From: a virus
Strand: one strand, 5' to 3'
Length of the DNA: 64,000 bases
Virus record (IMG/VR): IMGVR_UViG_3300033182_000595
Coordinates: 1-64,000 of that record
In this document: positions 37,381 through 44,939 of the stretch, in pieces
How positions within the stretch are numbered: position 1 is the stretch's first letter
How the letters are laid out: each line of letters begins with the position of its first letter
Made by a program: the position numbers and the translations under genes
Notes under the pieces: model-generated
Database searches by the model: none
What the model was told of the DNA's origin: nothing
The model's input: only the letters and a program-made list of their open reading frames with translations

Positions 37381-37518
37381 TCATTTAGTGTTCAATTCTG
37401 AATCGGGAGTGTCCGCGGGGGCATATATAGTACTCACCCATAAAGCAATACACATAAGCACACCCGGTCCCCAAAGGATAGCCAGAGCCTCCAACATTAT
37501 CCTATCTGCATCAGTCAT
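37381..37518 (-). CDS. Small membrane protein (45 residues)
   Basis: ATG at 37518 in a TGATG overlap with the upstream stop. One membrane helix from about residue 9 to 32 (L-E-A-L-A-I-L-W-G-P-G-V-L-M-C-I-A-L-W-V), then an acidic tail. Function unknown; phages often carry such small envelope proteins. Confidence 0.55.
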   Translation of the reverse strand: MTDADRIMLEALAILWGPGVLMCIALWVSTIYAPADTPDSELNTK

Positions 37519-37823
37519 CACTCATGCCCTCCACTCAATGAAGGAGATACAGGCTCCATATCGCTACGCCTTGCCATCTCATCTCGATACTCCCACTCCT
37601 TGATGATCTCCACACCTTTGAGTGTCCACCCACGAACAATAGGTCTCTCGCCCTGGTTCACGAACCTCTTCGAGCCTATGTTATTCTGCCAGCTCCAATA
37701 GTTCTCACCATCATAGTAGAATGCACATAGATCATTCCAGTGCCCAAACAGCTCGCCCTTCTTGCCATTAGGTAAGTCTACCTCCTTACGATATCTTTCA
37801 TTCCATGCTTTATTAAACATCAT
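37518..37823 (-). CDS. Hypothetical protein
   Basis: 101 residues, rich in Trp and Tyr (FGHWNDLCAFYYDGENYWSW) with a charged helical C-terminal third. Overlaps the membrane-protein start by one base and the next gene by 11. Family not recognised. Confidence 0.57.
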   Translation of the reverse strand: MMFNKAWNERYRKEVDLPNGKKGELFGHWNDLCAFYYDGENYWSWQNNIGSKRFVNQGERPIVRGWTLKGVEIIKEWEYRDEMARRSDMEPVSPSLSGGHE

Positions 37824-38055
37824 TCACCTCCGTTAGTTTTAGTAGTTGATTATTAAGGTCATCCAGACTGACGATAGCCTGACGAATCCTCCCCCCCCAA
37901 ATAAAGGAACGAGTATTCTGTGAAGCCCGTCCGATTGCCTTACTAATGTTTTCCTTGAGAGTGTTCACCTCATCAAGGTGGATTCTTTTCTGCATCCTAA
38001 GCTCATTCTCATACCATTTTATGGTTTCCTCTTTAGTCATGTTTGCATCACTCAT
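37813..38055 (-). CDS. Hypothetical coiled-coil protein
   Basis: 80 residues, helical throughout with heptad-like Leu/Ile spacing (E-V-N-T-L-K-E-N-I-S-K-A-I). The start at 38055 has a GAGGA site upstream. Family not recognised. Confidence 0.57.
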   Translation of the reverse strand: MSDANMTKEETIKWYENELRMQKRIHLDEVNTLKENISKAIGRASQNTRSFIWGGRIRQAIVSLDDLNNQLLKLTEVNDV

Positions 38056-38066
38056 TGTTTATCCTC

Positions 38067-38345
38067 CTATACGTTGTAATGATCACATGTTGATTGCTTC
38101 ACCCAGATCTGCTTACCTTGCTCTAGGTGTGTCTTAATAAAATTGTATGCTTCTGCATTGCCTTTCCGGTACAGATCAAAACCTCCTTTGGGGCACCAAG
38201 AGTGCATCATCCATTCATCCACCTTTTCCCCCAAGTACCTGATGGTATTGAATGCAGTACTAGCGTGCCAGTCCTTGAACCCTAGTACGATAGTTTCCTT
38301 CTCGCCTTGCTTGAGAAGTATTTTGAGTGCTTTGAATAGTGTCAT
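38067..38345 (-). CDS. Hypothetical protein
   Basis: 92 residues, with an N-terminal Lys/Leu helix (LFKALKILLKQG), an IVLGFKDW strand and a C-terminal WVKQSTCDHYNV. No named domain. A 63-base gap on its 5' side shows no clear promoter. Confidence 0.55.
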   Translation of the reverse strand: MTLFKALKILLKQGEKETIVLGFKDWHASTAFNTIRYLGEKVDEWMMHSWCPKGGFDLYRKGNAEAYNFIKTHLEQGKQIWVKQSTCDHYNV

Positions 38346-38408
38346 TATTTATCCTTTTATTTATTTAGTGAAATGCGCGCGTGATAGTCATCTGTGATAG
38401 TCGCTTCC

Positions 38409-38813
38409 TTAACCCGTAGGGAACGTCTGATTGTTTGATGCACGCTTTACTTTACGCTTAACCAACCCGAAGGTAACCCTCGCCCTAACCCCAGGCGTAT
38501 GCTTTCCTTCAGTCTCATGCTCAGCTGATCGTGTGTTTGTATCCTCGCCCGTGATTGATGCTATGCTTGCCTCGCCTAAGTGTTTGATCCGTGGTGGTGT
38601 GGCTAATTGCTTGCGACGCAACTCAATACACATACTAGCAAACTCCATTGGCTTGAGATTGCTGAAGGGTAGCGAATTATCTGCACCATTGGCTGATATG
38701 TTGGCACGAGCTAAGCCATACTTAGCACGATTGCCACGGCAATGCGGATACATACCATACACATCCTTGCGGTCATATGGTAGATAGAATCGACTATTAC
38801 ATTTGTAACTCAT
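38409..38813 (-). CDS. Hypothetical basic protein
   Basis: 134 residues from ATG 38813 in a TAATG overlap with the upstream stop; the longer frame to 38885 would run into the upstream gene. Basic, with an N-terminal YKCNSRFYLPYDRKDVYG segment and a Lys/Arg-rich end. No family recognised. Confidence 0.55.
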   Translation of the reverse strand: MSYKCNSRFYLPYDRKDVYGMYPHCRGNRAKYGLARANISANGADNSLPFSNLKPMEFASMCIELRRKQLATPPRIKHLGEASIASITGEDTNTRSAEHETEGKHTPGVRARVTFGLVKRKVKRASNNQTFPTG

Positions 38814-39109
38814 TATCGTAGTCGTTTGTAGGCTTGCATCACAGCGGGGTGCATATGTGCCTCGTACAAGAATAGATCCGTGCAAAGTGGATCATGGTCA
38901 TTACCGATCACAACTTTATCAACCAAGTCATAGGCTATGATGAACATACGATGTATGATGTTTGATGAGTCGAACCACATAGGACGGCTCAACTTGTCAG
39001 CGTGCTTAGTACGCTTAGGTTTGGTAGTGGTTTTACGATATGATTTAGAACGCTTAGTCTCAACACTACCATTGAAACTACGCATCCTGTTAGTAGGACG
39101 ATGTTGCAT
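38813..39109 (-). CDS. Hypothetical basic protein
   Basis: 98 residues. The first 40 are very basic (K-R-S-K-S-Y-R-K-T-T-T-K-P-K-R-T-K-H) and probably disordered or nucleic-acid binding. The rest is a compact alpha/beta segment (WFDSSNIIHRMFIIAYDLVDKVV). Function unknown. Confidence 0.55.
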   Translation of the reverse strand: MQHRPTNRMRSFNGSVETKRSKSYRKTTTKPKRTKHADKLSRPMWFDSSNIIHRMFIIAYDLVDKVVIGNDHDPLCTDLFLYEAHMHPAVMQAYKRLR

Positions 39110-39135
39110 AGTATTAGTGGGTTAGTATGAAACAA

Positions 39136-39162
39136 CGCACCACCCAACGAGTGGGTGATGCG
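39136..39162 (-). terminator. Intercistronic hairpin, weak terminator or attenuator
   Basis: The 11-bp arms (39136-39146 and 39152-39162) pair with one mismatch around a 5-base loop. Read leftward the stem is followed by TTGTTTC. It lies between the first and second genes of the leftward operon and could reduce read-through. Confidence 0.45.
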
Positions 39163-39181
39163 AACGCTCTAAGCCTAATTC

Positions 39182-39769
39182 CTATTTAGAGTCGCTCAGA
39201 CGACTACGCTTTTCAGCGATTTGTTTTTGAAGATCAGCAAAGGTAAGAGCTTCGCCCTCTTCACCCTCGTTGCAACGAGCGTGGATCTTAACCGAGTGAC
39301 CACCGGACTTTAAGGCACGGACATCGCAAGTTGTGACCACCGCTTTCTTATTCTTGACGGCATCAGTAAGGATCGTCACCGCATCCCCGACATTCTCGAG
39401 ATTGCGTTGCTCCTTTTGCTTGCGTGCTTTACGCTTCAGTTCAAGCCAACCTTCATCAGTGGGGAATGAAAACAAGGATAAATCCCAAGGGTTACCCATT
39501 TTGAGAACCTCGTCGTGGTAGCGTTGCAAGCTCAATCCGTAGGACATCGCGTTAAGGTAAGCCATTTTAAGCTCCTTAGGTGCTGGTTCTTTGACGGACT
39601 CGTTAAGAACCTTGCGTTCGATGTTAAGAGTTGCGATTGATTGCTCAATCTCGGCTACCCTTGAACCTGTGGCAACTAGCTTTTCAGCTATCGCAAGATC
39701 CTGTTCGTTCACGCTTGAGTTGATTTGATCTTGTACAAGATCTTGATACTTCTTTGATGTAATAATCAT
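39182..39769 (-). CDS. Hypothetical coiled-coil protein, first gene of leftward operon
   Basis: 195 residues from ATG 39769, which has AGGAG eight bases upstream; the frame to 39913 has no site and covers leader sequence. Residues about 10-60 are coiled coil, then LNAMSYGLSLQRYHDEVLKMG, a basic helix and a C-terminal helix with F-A-D-L-Q-K-Q-I-A-E-K. As first gene behind the long leader it is probably an abundant early protein. Family not recognised. Confidence 0.6.
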   Translation of the reverse strand: MIITSKKYQDLVQDQINSSVNEQDLAIAEKLVATGSRVAEIEQSIATLNIERKVLNESVKEPAPKELKMAYLNAMSYGLSLQRYHDEVLKMGNPWDLSLFSFPTDEGWLELKRKARKQKEQRNLENVGDAVTILTDAVKNKKAVVTTCDVRALKSGGHSVKIHARCNEGEEGEALTFADLQKQIAEKRSRLSDSK

Positions 39770-40404
39770 AATAATACTCCTTTGTTGAGTTGTTAATAAT
39801 GTTGAAACATCGCTTTGGCTGATCGTACTAGGGAGTGACCCTATGCACCTTCTTGGATATTCGCTGACCACCTCAGTATGAACCTCTCGTTCAGCTCGGC
39901 TTGAAAGTATCAAATTGTCACGCTTGCCTAATGATACAGACTATAAGTTCCGTTCGATTTTATAATGTAGAGACATCTTTCTCCCACCACTCACTTTTCA
40001 TCAACTACTCCCCGAAGGGTAACGCTGAAAGTGTGATCTGTACTCAATCTCTTAACCTTATCGCTAACTAGCTTTTGCTTAGCACTAGGGGTCACGCCCA
40101 CTAGCTAACGCTTCGATTGCAAGATTGGATCAGCGGTGTTTGAGTGTGGCATAGAGTCATTGGCTTGCCATCCTTTGCGGTTATTTAATCATTGGTATTA
40201 CTTTCTCTTTACGCTTAGCCTATTGTTTCCGTGGTGTTGTTTCCCTAGGTTAGCCTTTGTTAAGACGGGCAAACTCTCTCTGTGAGGATTGAGCAAAGCC
40301 TATCGGTTCTTCCTCTCCTGTGAGGGAGAGGGATGGGTGAAAATATTTAGACAGAAGTGTCATACCAAAGCAAACTACTCAAAATCAGCGACTTACGGCA
40401 TACC

Positions 40405-40430
40405 TGTAACACTACAAGCATAGTGTTACA
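40405..40430. promoter_or_regulatory. Palindrome element, perfect 10-bp arms
   Basis: TGTAACACTA (40405-40414), six bases, TAGTGTTACA (40421-40430). It is the copy with the longest exact arms of the dispersed GTAACAC...GTGTTAC element, set in the middle of the divergent non-coding region and followed by the C8/G7 hairpin. Confidence 0.6.
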
Positions 40431-40550
40431 CCCCCCCCAAGGGGGGGACGAGGATTGCGACGCGTGCATATATATACCCGTTTTCTCTAGTTTCCAGAGT
40501 CCCGGACAAATTGACATTATGACGAATTGACGTTTTTCAATTCCGCTTCT

Positions 40551-40662
40551 TGGACACCTTGGACACCTTTTTTACATTTAGGTATAGAAACTAAGTTAAT
40601 AATAAGTTGTTTTAAGGTGTCCCAGGTGTCCACTTGCGAGGTGTCCATGCGTGGACACTTGG
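40551..40662. repeat. Iteron-like GGACAC/GTGTCC cluster
   Basis: Two tandem TGGACACCT (40551-40559 and 40560-40568), then AGGTGTCC at 40615, 40624 and 40639, then TGGACACTTGG at 40652-40662. The last two form GTGTCC-ATGCGT-GGACAC. Six copies in about 110 bases around an A/T-rich centre (40569-40613) look like initiator or partition-protein binding sites. Similar inverted repeats occur at 36477 and 51297. Confidence 0.55.
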
Positions 40663-40666
40663 TATA

Positions 40667-40704
40667 TTGACATTTTGTTTTTGTAACACTAAATTTAGTG
40701 TTAT
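40667..40704 (+). promoter_or_regulatory. Sigma70-like promoter overlapped by perfect palindrome
   Basis: TTGACA (40667-40672), 17 bases, TAAATT (40690-40695). The 20-bp perfect palindrome TAACACTAAA/TTTAGTGTTA (40684-40703) covers the -10 and ends on the A of the start codon at 40703. There is no room for a ribosome site, so the transcript would be leaderless or nearly so, or the real transcript starts further upstream. Confidence 0.6.
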
Positions 40705-41752
40705 GAGTAACAGTTTACGCCCGCGTCCGGATACAGAGGTACCCAGTTATGGTTTGGGAGAACTTATAGATTTAGGTAGTAAGGCTATAGGCAGTCTGGG
40801 CAACTTAGTTAGTAGTGGTGCTGGTCAATTAGGTAACCTTGTAAGCAATATACCTGTAGTGGGTAATGTGGTTGGGGATGTAGTATCCCATGCGGGAGCT
40901 GGAATAGGAAATTTGGTATCCGGTAATATAAGTGGGGGACTTGGTAGCCTATATACTGCGGCTGACACGGCACTCGGAGGTGCATTACCCGGTATTAGTG
41001 GGGCATATAATGTGCCTTTAACTGCGGCAGTTGGGCAACCCACAGGGTATTTAAGTAGTTTGTACACGGGTGCGGATAAAATGCTTGGTGGATATCTTCC
41101 TAATTTTGGAACATTTTCTCAATATACAAGTCCCGCACAGGCGGCGGCTCAAGCGGCGGCTCAAGGACTTAATGCAAACAATGCTGTTGGCACGACCTTA
41201 ACTCGTGGCGGGGTAACTGGTCCGACTACATACACAAGCGTGCCTAATGCTATGGCTGAAGTTGGTGGTGCAAGTAGTGGTGGATTTTGGGATACCGCAA
41301 GTAAGATCGCCAACACTGCACAGATAGGTGGTGCATTATATAGTATGATCAAAGGACCGAAGGGTGCGGGTCAGGGTGGTGGTGCAAGCAATCAAGCACA
41401 GTATCGTCAGATGACAGGAGGCACACCCGGCACTGCAATTCAACCAGGCATACAGGGATCAAACACTGGATCCAATGCGGGAGTGGGAGTAGGGAAAGGT
41501 GGTGCTAATTCCCGAGGGCAGGGCACGAATGAGACAGGTGGACTTACGCAAATCAGATCGGGGATATCTGAATCAGAAGCGATCATGCAAGAAACCAAAG
41601 ACCTGATTGATGACTTTAAAAAATTTATGGACGAGAATAAGGGAGATCTTAGTGATATAGCCAAGAGCCCTATGGAGGAGGCAAGAGACAAGACCCCATT
41701 GACCCCAGACCCGTATTCATCACTTGGATCTGCGTATTCTATGTTAAGGTGA
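40703..41752 (+). CDS. Gly/Ala-rich virion-type protein with DTEVPSY motif
   Basis: 349 residues from ATG 40703, chosen because it follows the promoter/palindrome; upstream in-frame codons to 40634 lie in the repeat cluster. D-T-E-V-P-S-Y is at residues 10-16, then a long Gly/Ser/Ala-rich region with repeats such as L-G-N-L-V-S and an AQAAAQAAAQ run, and a charged C-terminal helix (MQETKDLIDDFKKFMDENK). The motif is shared with the large virion protein at 4521 and with 45496. Probably a structural or ejected protein; not named. Confidence 0.6.
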   Translation: MSNSLRPRPDTEVPSYGLGELIDLGSKAIGSLGNLVSSGAGQLGNLVSNIPVVGNVVGDVVSHAGAGIGNLVSGNISGGLGSLYTAADTALGGALPGISGAYNVPLTAAVGQPTGYLSSLYTGADKMLGGYLPNFGTFSQYTSPAQAAAQAAAQGLNANNAVGTTLTRGGVTGPTTYTSVPNAMAEVGGASSGGFWDTASKIANTAQIGGALYSMIKGPKGAGQGGGASNQAQYRQMTGGTPGTAIQPGIQGSNTGSNAGVGVGKGGANSRGQGTNETGGLTQIRSGISESEAIMQETKDLIDDFKKFMDENKGDLSDIAKSPMEEARDKTPLTPDPYSSLGSAYSMLR

Positions 41753-42051
41753 TCTCTTTAAAACGCTTCAGGGAATTTCTTCGGGTGGCATTTGGCCCGA
41801 AGGTTTCTTGGCGTGACTACCTTGAAATTTTAAAGTCTGCCTTTCAGATTGCAAGGAGTCCATATTCACAGGAGATGTGGCGGGCTCGTATGCTTGTGTG
41901 CTATAAATGCCCTATATTCGACAAGGAGCGTAAGACCTGTCGACCCTTCCCGAGTAGCAAAATGGGATGTGGATGCTATACGCCCTACAAAGCATTGGTT
42001 AAGTTCCACTGCTGGGGGAGGGAAAGATTTGGAGACAATTTCGGATGGTAA
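41749..42051 (+). CDS. Cys-rich zinc-binding-like protein
   Basis: 100 residues, GTG start in a GTGA overlap with the preceding stop. C-terminal half C-Y-K-C-P-I-F-D-x(5)-K-T-C-R ... G-C-G-C-Y-x-P-Y-K-A ... C-W-G gives six or more cysteines spaced for metal binding. The same layout occurs in small unnamed aquatic-phage proteins. Role unknown. Confidence 0.65.
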   Translation: MISLKRFREFLRVAFGPKVSWRDYLEILKSAFQIARSPYSQEMWRARMLVCYKCPIFDKERKTCRPFPSSKMGCGCYTPYKALVKFHCWGRERFGDNFGW

Positions 42052-42164
42052 TAAAGTGGGATAAATTTGAAGGAGCCATTCAGGGTGATGGATGCAGTGC
42101 TACTATGGAACTTATGTTTACTGGCGCAATCGTGATTGGATTGGAGATATTAGCGAGGGGATGA
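42045..42164 (+). CDS. Small hypothetical protein (39 residues)
   Basis: ATG at 42045 overlaps the preceding stop (ATGGTAA) and its TGA overlaps the next ATG, so it bridges the two genes exactly. The C-terminal half is hydrophobic (MFTGAIVIGLEILA), a possible membrane helix. No family known. Confidence 0.5.
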   Translation: MVIKWDKFEGAIQGDGCSATMELMFTGAIVIGLEILARG

Positions 42165-43006
42165 TTAATGTACTATCATTAGGAGCGGGTGTGCAGTCAT
42201 CCACAATGGCGTTAATGGCGGCAAAGGGTGAGATTACACCGATGCCTGATTGTGCGATTTTTGCGGACACGCAAGCAGAACCTGACTCTGTTTATGAGTG
42301 GTTAGATTGGCTTGAGAAAGAATTACCATTTCCTGTGTATCGGGTAACGAAGGGTGATCTTACAAAAGACTGCTTAGAACCAAAGGTTAGGCAAAATGAC
42401 TCAAAGAATGGTAAAAAGGGAAGCACTTATATTAAGTCGATCATCCCAAAGTTTGGTATATCAGAGGATGGAGAAGTAAGTGCCGCAATAGGTAGAGCTT
42501 GCACACAGGACTACAAAATTCGCCCAATCCATAATAAGATCAAAGAATTGTTTGGGATTAAGCGTGGCGAGAAAGATGTCAAAGTAATCCAATGGATTGG
42601 TATTTCATACGATGAGATTCAGCGGATGAAGGAGTCTCGTGACAAATGGTGCGAGAATCGTTGGCCGCTTATTGAGATGGAAATGCAAAGACATCATTGC
42701 AAACAATGGATGAAAAAGCATGGTTATCCTGAGCCTCCGAGATCTGCTTGTTATTATTGTCCGTTTCATAGTGATGAAGAGTGGAGGAATCTTCGTAATG
42801 AAGAACCTGGGTATTTCCAAAAAGCAGTCGAATTTGATAAGCAGTTAAGGTCACAGCATAAGAAATATGCACCTGAGTTGCGGATGTCTGTATACCTCCA
42901 TCGCTCATGCAAACCACTTGATGAGATCGACTTTGATTCTGACGAGGACAAGGGCCAACTCACATGGGATTTTATGGCCGAGTGCGAAGGAATGTGTGGT
43001 GTATGA
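42161..43006 (+). CDS. PP-loop (PAPS-reductase-like) family protein
   Basis: 281 residues from ATG 42161, which has a GCGAGGGG site and an ATGA overlap. SLGAGVQSSTMAL near the N-terminus is the PP-loop that binds ATP in PAPS-reductase-like proteins, followed by IFADTQAEP. A Cys-rich C-terminal region (RSACYYCPFHSDEEW and later C/H residues) suggests metal or Fe-S binding. Members activate or reduce sulfate or modify nucleic acids. The neighbouring nuclease makes a DNA-modification or defence-related role possible, but the substrate is unknown. Confidence 0.75.
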   Translation: MINVLSLGAGVQSSTMALMAAKGEITPMPDCAIFADTQAEPDSVYEWLDWLEKELPFPVYRVTKGDLTKDCLEPKVRQNDSKNGKKGSTYIKSIIPKFGISEDGEVSAAIGRACTQDYKIRPIHNKIKELFGIKRGEKDVKVIQWIGISYDEIQRMKESRDKWCENRWPLIEMEMQRHHCKQWMKKHGYPEPPRSACYYCPFHSDEEWRNLRNEEPGYFQKAVEFDKQLRSQHKKYAPELRMSVYLHRSCKPLDEIDFDSDEDKGQLTWDFMAECEGMCGV

Positions 43007-43533
43007 AACTAACGCTCCAGCCCGATGAGGTACAAGTCTGCCAAATGGTTGGGCGGATGCGTAGTCTGATTGCCCGTGGAAACGGGGTGCGTGATGCGAA
43101 GATGGGCAACCACGATGGCGCGGAAGCGGATGTGATGGGAATGATGGCGGAGTATGGGTTTGCGAAGAAGATGAATGTATTCCCTGATTTGGGACTTACC
43201 CCAAGGAGCGGTTCCGCAGATGGTGTGCTGTCGAGCGGAAAGCGTTATGACATCAAAGCGTCCAAGCATCCCAATGCCCGACTGCTCAGTACGCTAAAGG
43301 TAAACCCCGATGTGGATGTATATGTACTATGCGTGGTGGATGGGAATCACTTGGATTACAAGGGATGGGCCCCGATATCTGACCCATCTCCATATTGGAG
43401 TGTAAATTTTTTGTCCGATGGGCACTTGGAGTATAAACCCTTTGAAGCGGGTAAGCTGGAACAGGCTTATAGGTGGTGTGTGGAAACAATACTAAATCAT
43501 GAGCGACAACACAAAGAACGAGGAAATTCTTGA
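43003..43533 (+). CDS. PD-(D/E)XK nuclease-like protein
   Basis: 176 residues from ATG 43003 (ATGA overlap with the PP-loop gene). GAEADVMGMMAEYGFAKKM supplies the upstream helix and Glu, and RYDIKAS the D-x-K core of the restriction-endonuclease fold, with strands VDVYVLCVVDG after it. No zinc-finger or DNA-recognition module is seen. Probably a small phage nuclease. Confidence 0.6.
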   Translation: MKLTLQPDEVQVCQMVGRMRSLIARGNGVRDAKMGNHDGAEADVMGMMAEYGFAKKMNVFPDLGLTPRSGSADGVLSSGKRYDIKASKHPNARLLSTLKVNPDVDVYVLCVVDGNHLDYKGWAPISDPSPYWSVNFLSDGHLEYKPFEAGKLEQAYRWCVETILNHERQHKERGNS

Positions 43534-43675
43534 AGCTAGAATGCGTAATATCGAGATGGACTTAAAAATGGTTGAGAACAATCAGGAGAGATTGGAAAAC
43601 AACCGTGCCCAGTTGGTATTAAAGCTTATAGAAACAAGGGAAACCCTCCTGTCTTTACAAGAACAGGATGAATGA
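43499..43675 (+). CDS. Small coiled-coil protein (58 residues)
   Basis: ATG at 43499, TGA at 43673-43675, overlapping both the nuclease end and the next start. Almost entirely charged helix with heptad Leu/Ile/Met (I-E-M-D-L-K-M-V-E-N-N-Q-E-R-L-E). A structural or binding role is likely; family unknown. Confidence 0.55.
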   Translation: MSDNTKNEEILEARMRNIEMDLKMVENNQERLENNRAQLVLKLIETRETLLSLQEQDE

Positions 43676-43913
43676 TCTGACCTTTGTTGTTCGGGGGAAC
43701 CTGCGCAATATGGGGTGGATTGTACGATCCCAAGGTCCATTGGGGGAAGGTCCTGTCGGCCCTAGACTTGCGAAAGGTACGAGATTCCCGTTTGAGATTG
43801 GAGTTGATTTTGACTCTAAAGCAGATGCGGAAAGAGCCGCCGAAGAGTGGGAGAAGTGGTATTATTCTCAGCCATATCTAAAGAAGAAAAGACCGAATAA
43901 GTATATTGCATGA
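43668..43913 (+). CDS. Hypothetical protein
   Basis: 81 residues, Gly/Pro-rich N-terminal half and a helical Glu/Ala/Trp segment (A-E-R-A-A-E-E-W-E-K-W) near the end, then a basic tail. Overlaps the coiled-coil gene by 8 bases. It ends just before the palindrome at 43918. Confidence 0.57.
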   Translation: MNDLTFVVRGNLRNMGWIVRSQGPLGEGPVGPRLAKGTRFPFEIGVDFDSKADAERAAEEWEKWYYSQPYLKKKRPNKYIA

Positions 43914-43917
43914 ATCC

Positions 43918-43939
43918 GTAACACGAATTAAAATGTAAC
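43918..43939 (+). promoter_or_regulatory. 22-bp palindrome element
   Basis: GTAACAC (43918-43924), eight A/T-rich bases, ATGTAAC (43933-43939). TTGCAT lies six bases upstream. It heads the run of tiny genes beginning at 43942. Confidence 0.5.
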
Positions 43940-43941
43940 AT

Positions 43942-44061
43942 GTGAGCCATGTGCAGAACGAGCTAAGATGGATAATCGCACTAACATTATTCTTCTTAGA
44001 GCGAGACCTGATCTTGGACACAATGTTCGCACTAATTGAAATCGTACTCACATTCCTATGA
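43942..44061 (+). CDS. Small membrane protein (39 residues)
   Basis: GTG start at 43942 (a second GTG at 43951 is possible). The stop TGA at 44059-44061 overlaps the next ATG. Two hydrophobic stretches (R-W-I-I-A-L-T-L-F-F-L and M-F-A-L-I-E-I-V-L-T-F-L) flank a short charged loop. It could be a holin-like or envelope peptide; not identified. Confidence 0.45.
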   Translation: MSHVQNELRWIIALTLFFLERDLILDTMFALIEIVLTFL

Positions 44062-44192
44062 AGAAAAAAGCAAAGTCTAAGAAGGACGCGTGTTACCATA
44101 AGGTAAAGCGTAGCTATAAGGTATTTCCGAGTGCGTATGCTAGTGGTGCGATCGCTAAGTGCCGGAAGAAGAGAGCGGGGAAGAAGAAGTGA
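44058..44192 (+). CDS. Small basic protein, DUF5872-like
   Basis: 44 residues, very Lys-rich with two Cys: K-D-A-C-Y-H-K-V-K-R-S-Y-K-V-F-P-S-A-Y-A-S-G-A followed by KCRKK. This C-Y-x-K-V-K ... P-S-A-Y-A-S-G-A pattern recurs in aquatic and giant-virus small proteins (DUF5872 type; family name from memory). Function unknown; the charge suggests DNA packing or binding. Confidence 0.6.
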   Translation: MKKKAKSKKDACYHKVKRSYKVFPSAYASGAIAKCRKKRAGKKK

Positions 44193-44193
44193 T

Positions 44194-44433
44194 ATGGCAG
44201 TTCGTAAAGGCAAAGCTGGGGCAAATCTTAAACGCTGGTTTAAGGAGAAGTGGACTGATCAAAATGGACGTCCTTGCGGTAATAAAAAAACTAAGGGAGT
44301 CAAGAAGTGTCGCCCCAGTAAGAAGATTTCAAAATCAACCCCCAAAACATGGAAACAGGTTGGCAAAAAGAAAAAGGCGCTCGTTGCTGAAAAAAGGAAA
44401 GTAGGCATGGGTCGCAGAACAAAGAAAGCGTAA
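44194..44433 (+). CDS. Small basic protein, DUF5872-like
   Basis: 79 residues from ATG 44194, one base after the previous stop. LKRWFKEKWTDQNGRPCG and KKCRPSKKISKSTPKTWKQ match the second form of the same small-protein group, with Lys-rich ends. Two Cys in P-C-G and K-C-R context may bind metal. Function unknown. Confidence 0.62.
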   Translation: MAVRKGKAGANLKRWFKEKWTDQNGRPCGNKKTKGVKKCRPSKKISKSTPKTWKQVGKKKKALVAEKRKVGMGRRTKKA

Positions 44434-44435
44434 TT

Positions 44436-44576
44436 ATGCACTGTAAAGGAAAGAAAAAAGGAAAGACTCAGGTAAAGAGCTACTCAATGACTAAGAAGGC
44501 ATTTAAACCATGCAGTAAGTGCAAGATGCCAGCTAAGTGTAAGAAGGCAGGTAAATGCCTACTTCATAAACATTAA
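44436..44576 (+). CDS. Small Cys/Lys-rich protein (46 residues)
   Basis: ATG 44436, TAA 44574-44576. C-terminal P-C-S-K-C-K-M-P-A-K-C-K-K-A-G-K-C gives five closely spaced Cys, plausible for a zinc cluster, in a very basic chain. Spaced 2-3 bases from both neighbours. Family not recognised. Confidence 0.5.
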   Translation: MHCKGKKKGKTQVKSYSMTKKAFKPCSKCKMPAKCKKAGKCLLHKH

Positions 44577-44578
44577 AG

Positions 44579-44935
44579 ATGGCTACTGAGATCGGAGAGA
44601 ACGTCCAGGTAAAATCAAACCTTCAATTTGTTTTGAAGGTAATCGCTGTGTGCGGTGGTTTGGTCTGGGGGTACTCCGTGATATTTCACAAACTTAATGA
44701 GTTGGATAACGGACTGAGTAGAGTGCAACACGAGGGTACGATGCTTGGAGATCTCGGTGCCAGGATGATGCATCTCGAGAAATTTGCCGAGCAATCAAAG
44801 GGAGACCTGGATCATTTAATGAGCCTACAGGACACACCAATCACTTCCGATCACCAACAATTTGAGCGACTTAAGTATCTTGAAAAGGAACTAGACAGAT
44901 TGCGTGACAAAGTAGAAAACCATTTAACAAAATAA
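44579..44935 (+). CDS. Membrane protein with coiled coil, holin/spanin-like
   Basis: 118 residues. One membrane helix at about 17-35 (F-V-L-K-V-I-A-V-C-G-G-L-V-W-G-Y) with a short N-terminal tail, followed by a long coiled coil with a C-terminal LKYLEKELDRLRDKVE. This topology fits phage holin-like or i-spanin-like proteins. No endolysin is found next to it, so the lysis role is unproven. Confidence 0.5.
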   Translation: MATEIGENVQVKSNLQFVLKVIAVCGGLVWGYSVIFHKLNELDNGLSRVQHEGTMLGDLGARMMHLEKFAEQSKGDLDHLMSLQDTPITSDHQQFERLKYLEKELDRLRDKVENHLTK

Positions 44936-44939
44936 CATC

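Larger units (their letters stand above)
39770..40702. other. 933-base non-coding divergence region
   Basis: No convincing gene on either strand. It separates the leftward operon from the rightward 40703 block. It contains several hairpins (for example CCTCTCC at 40312 pairing with GGAGAGG at 40325, and C8-AA-G7 at 40431-40447), a long-spacer palindrome (40405-40430), an AT-rich ATATATATA run near 40470, paired TTGAC motifs near 40511 and 40527, and six GGACAC/GTGTCC copies (40551-40662). It is a candidate for the replication origin and/or the main divergent control region. The leader of the leftward operon (39770-40400) could include structured RNA. Confidence 0.6.

Noticed and set aside
40431-40447. 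C8-AA-G7 as a transcription terminator
   Set aside because: The loop would be only AA plus opened pairs and no T tract follows on either strand; noted only as a hairpin of the non-coding region.
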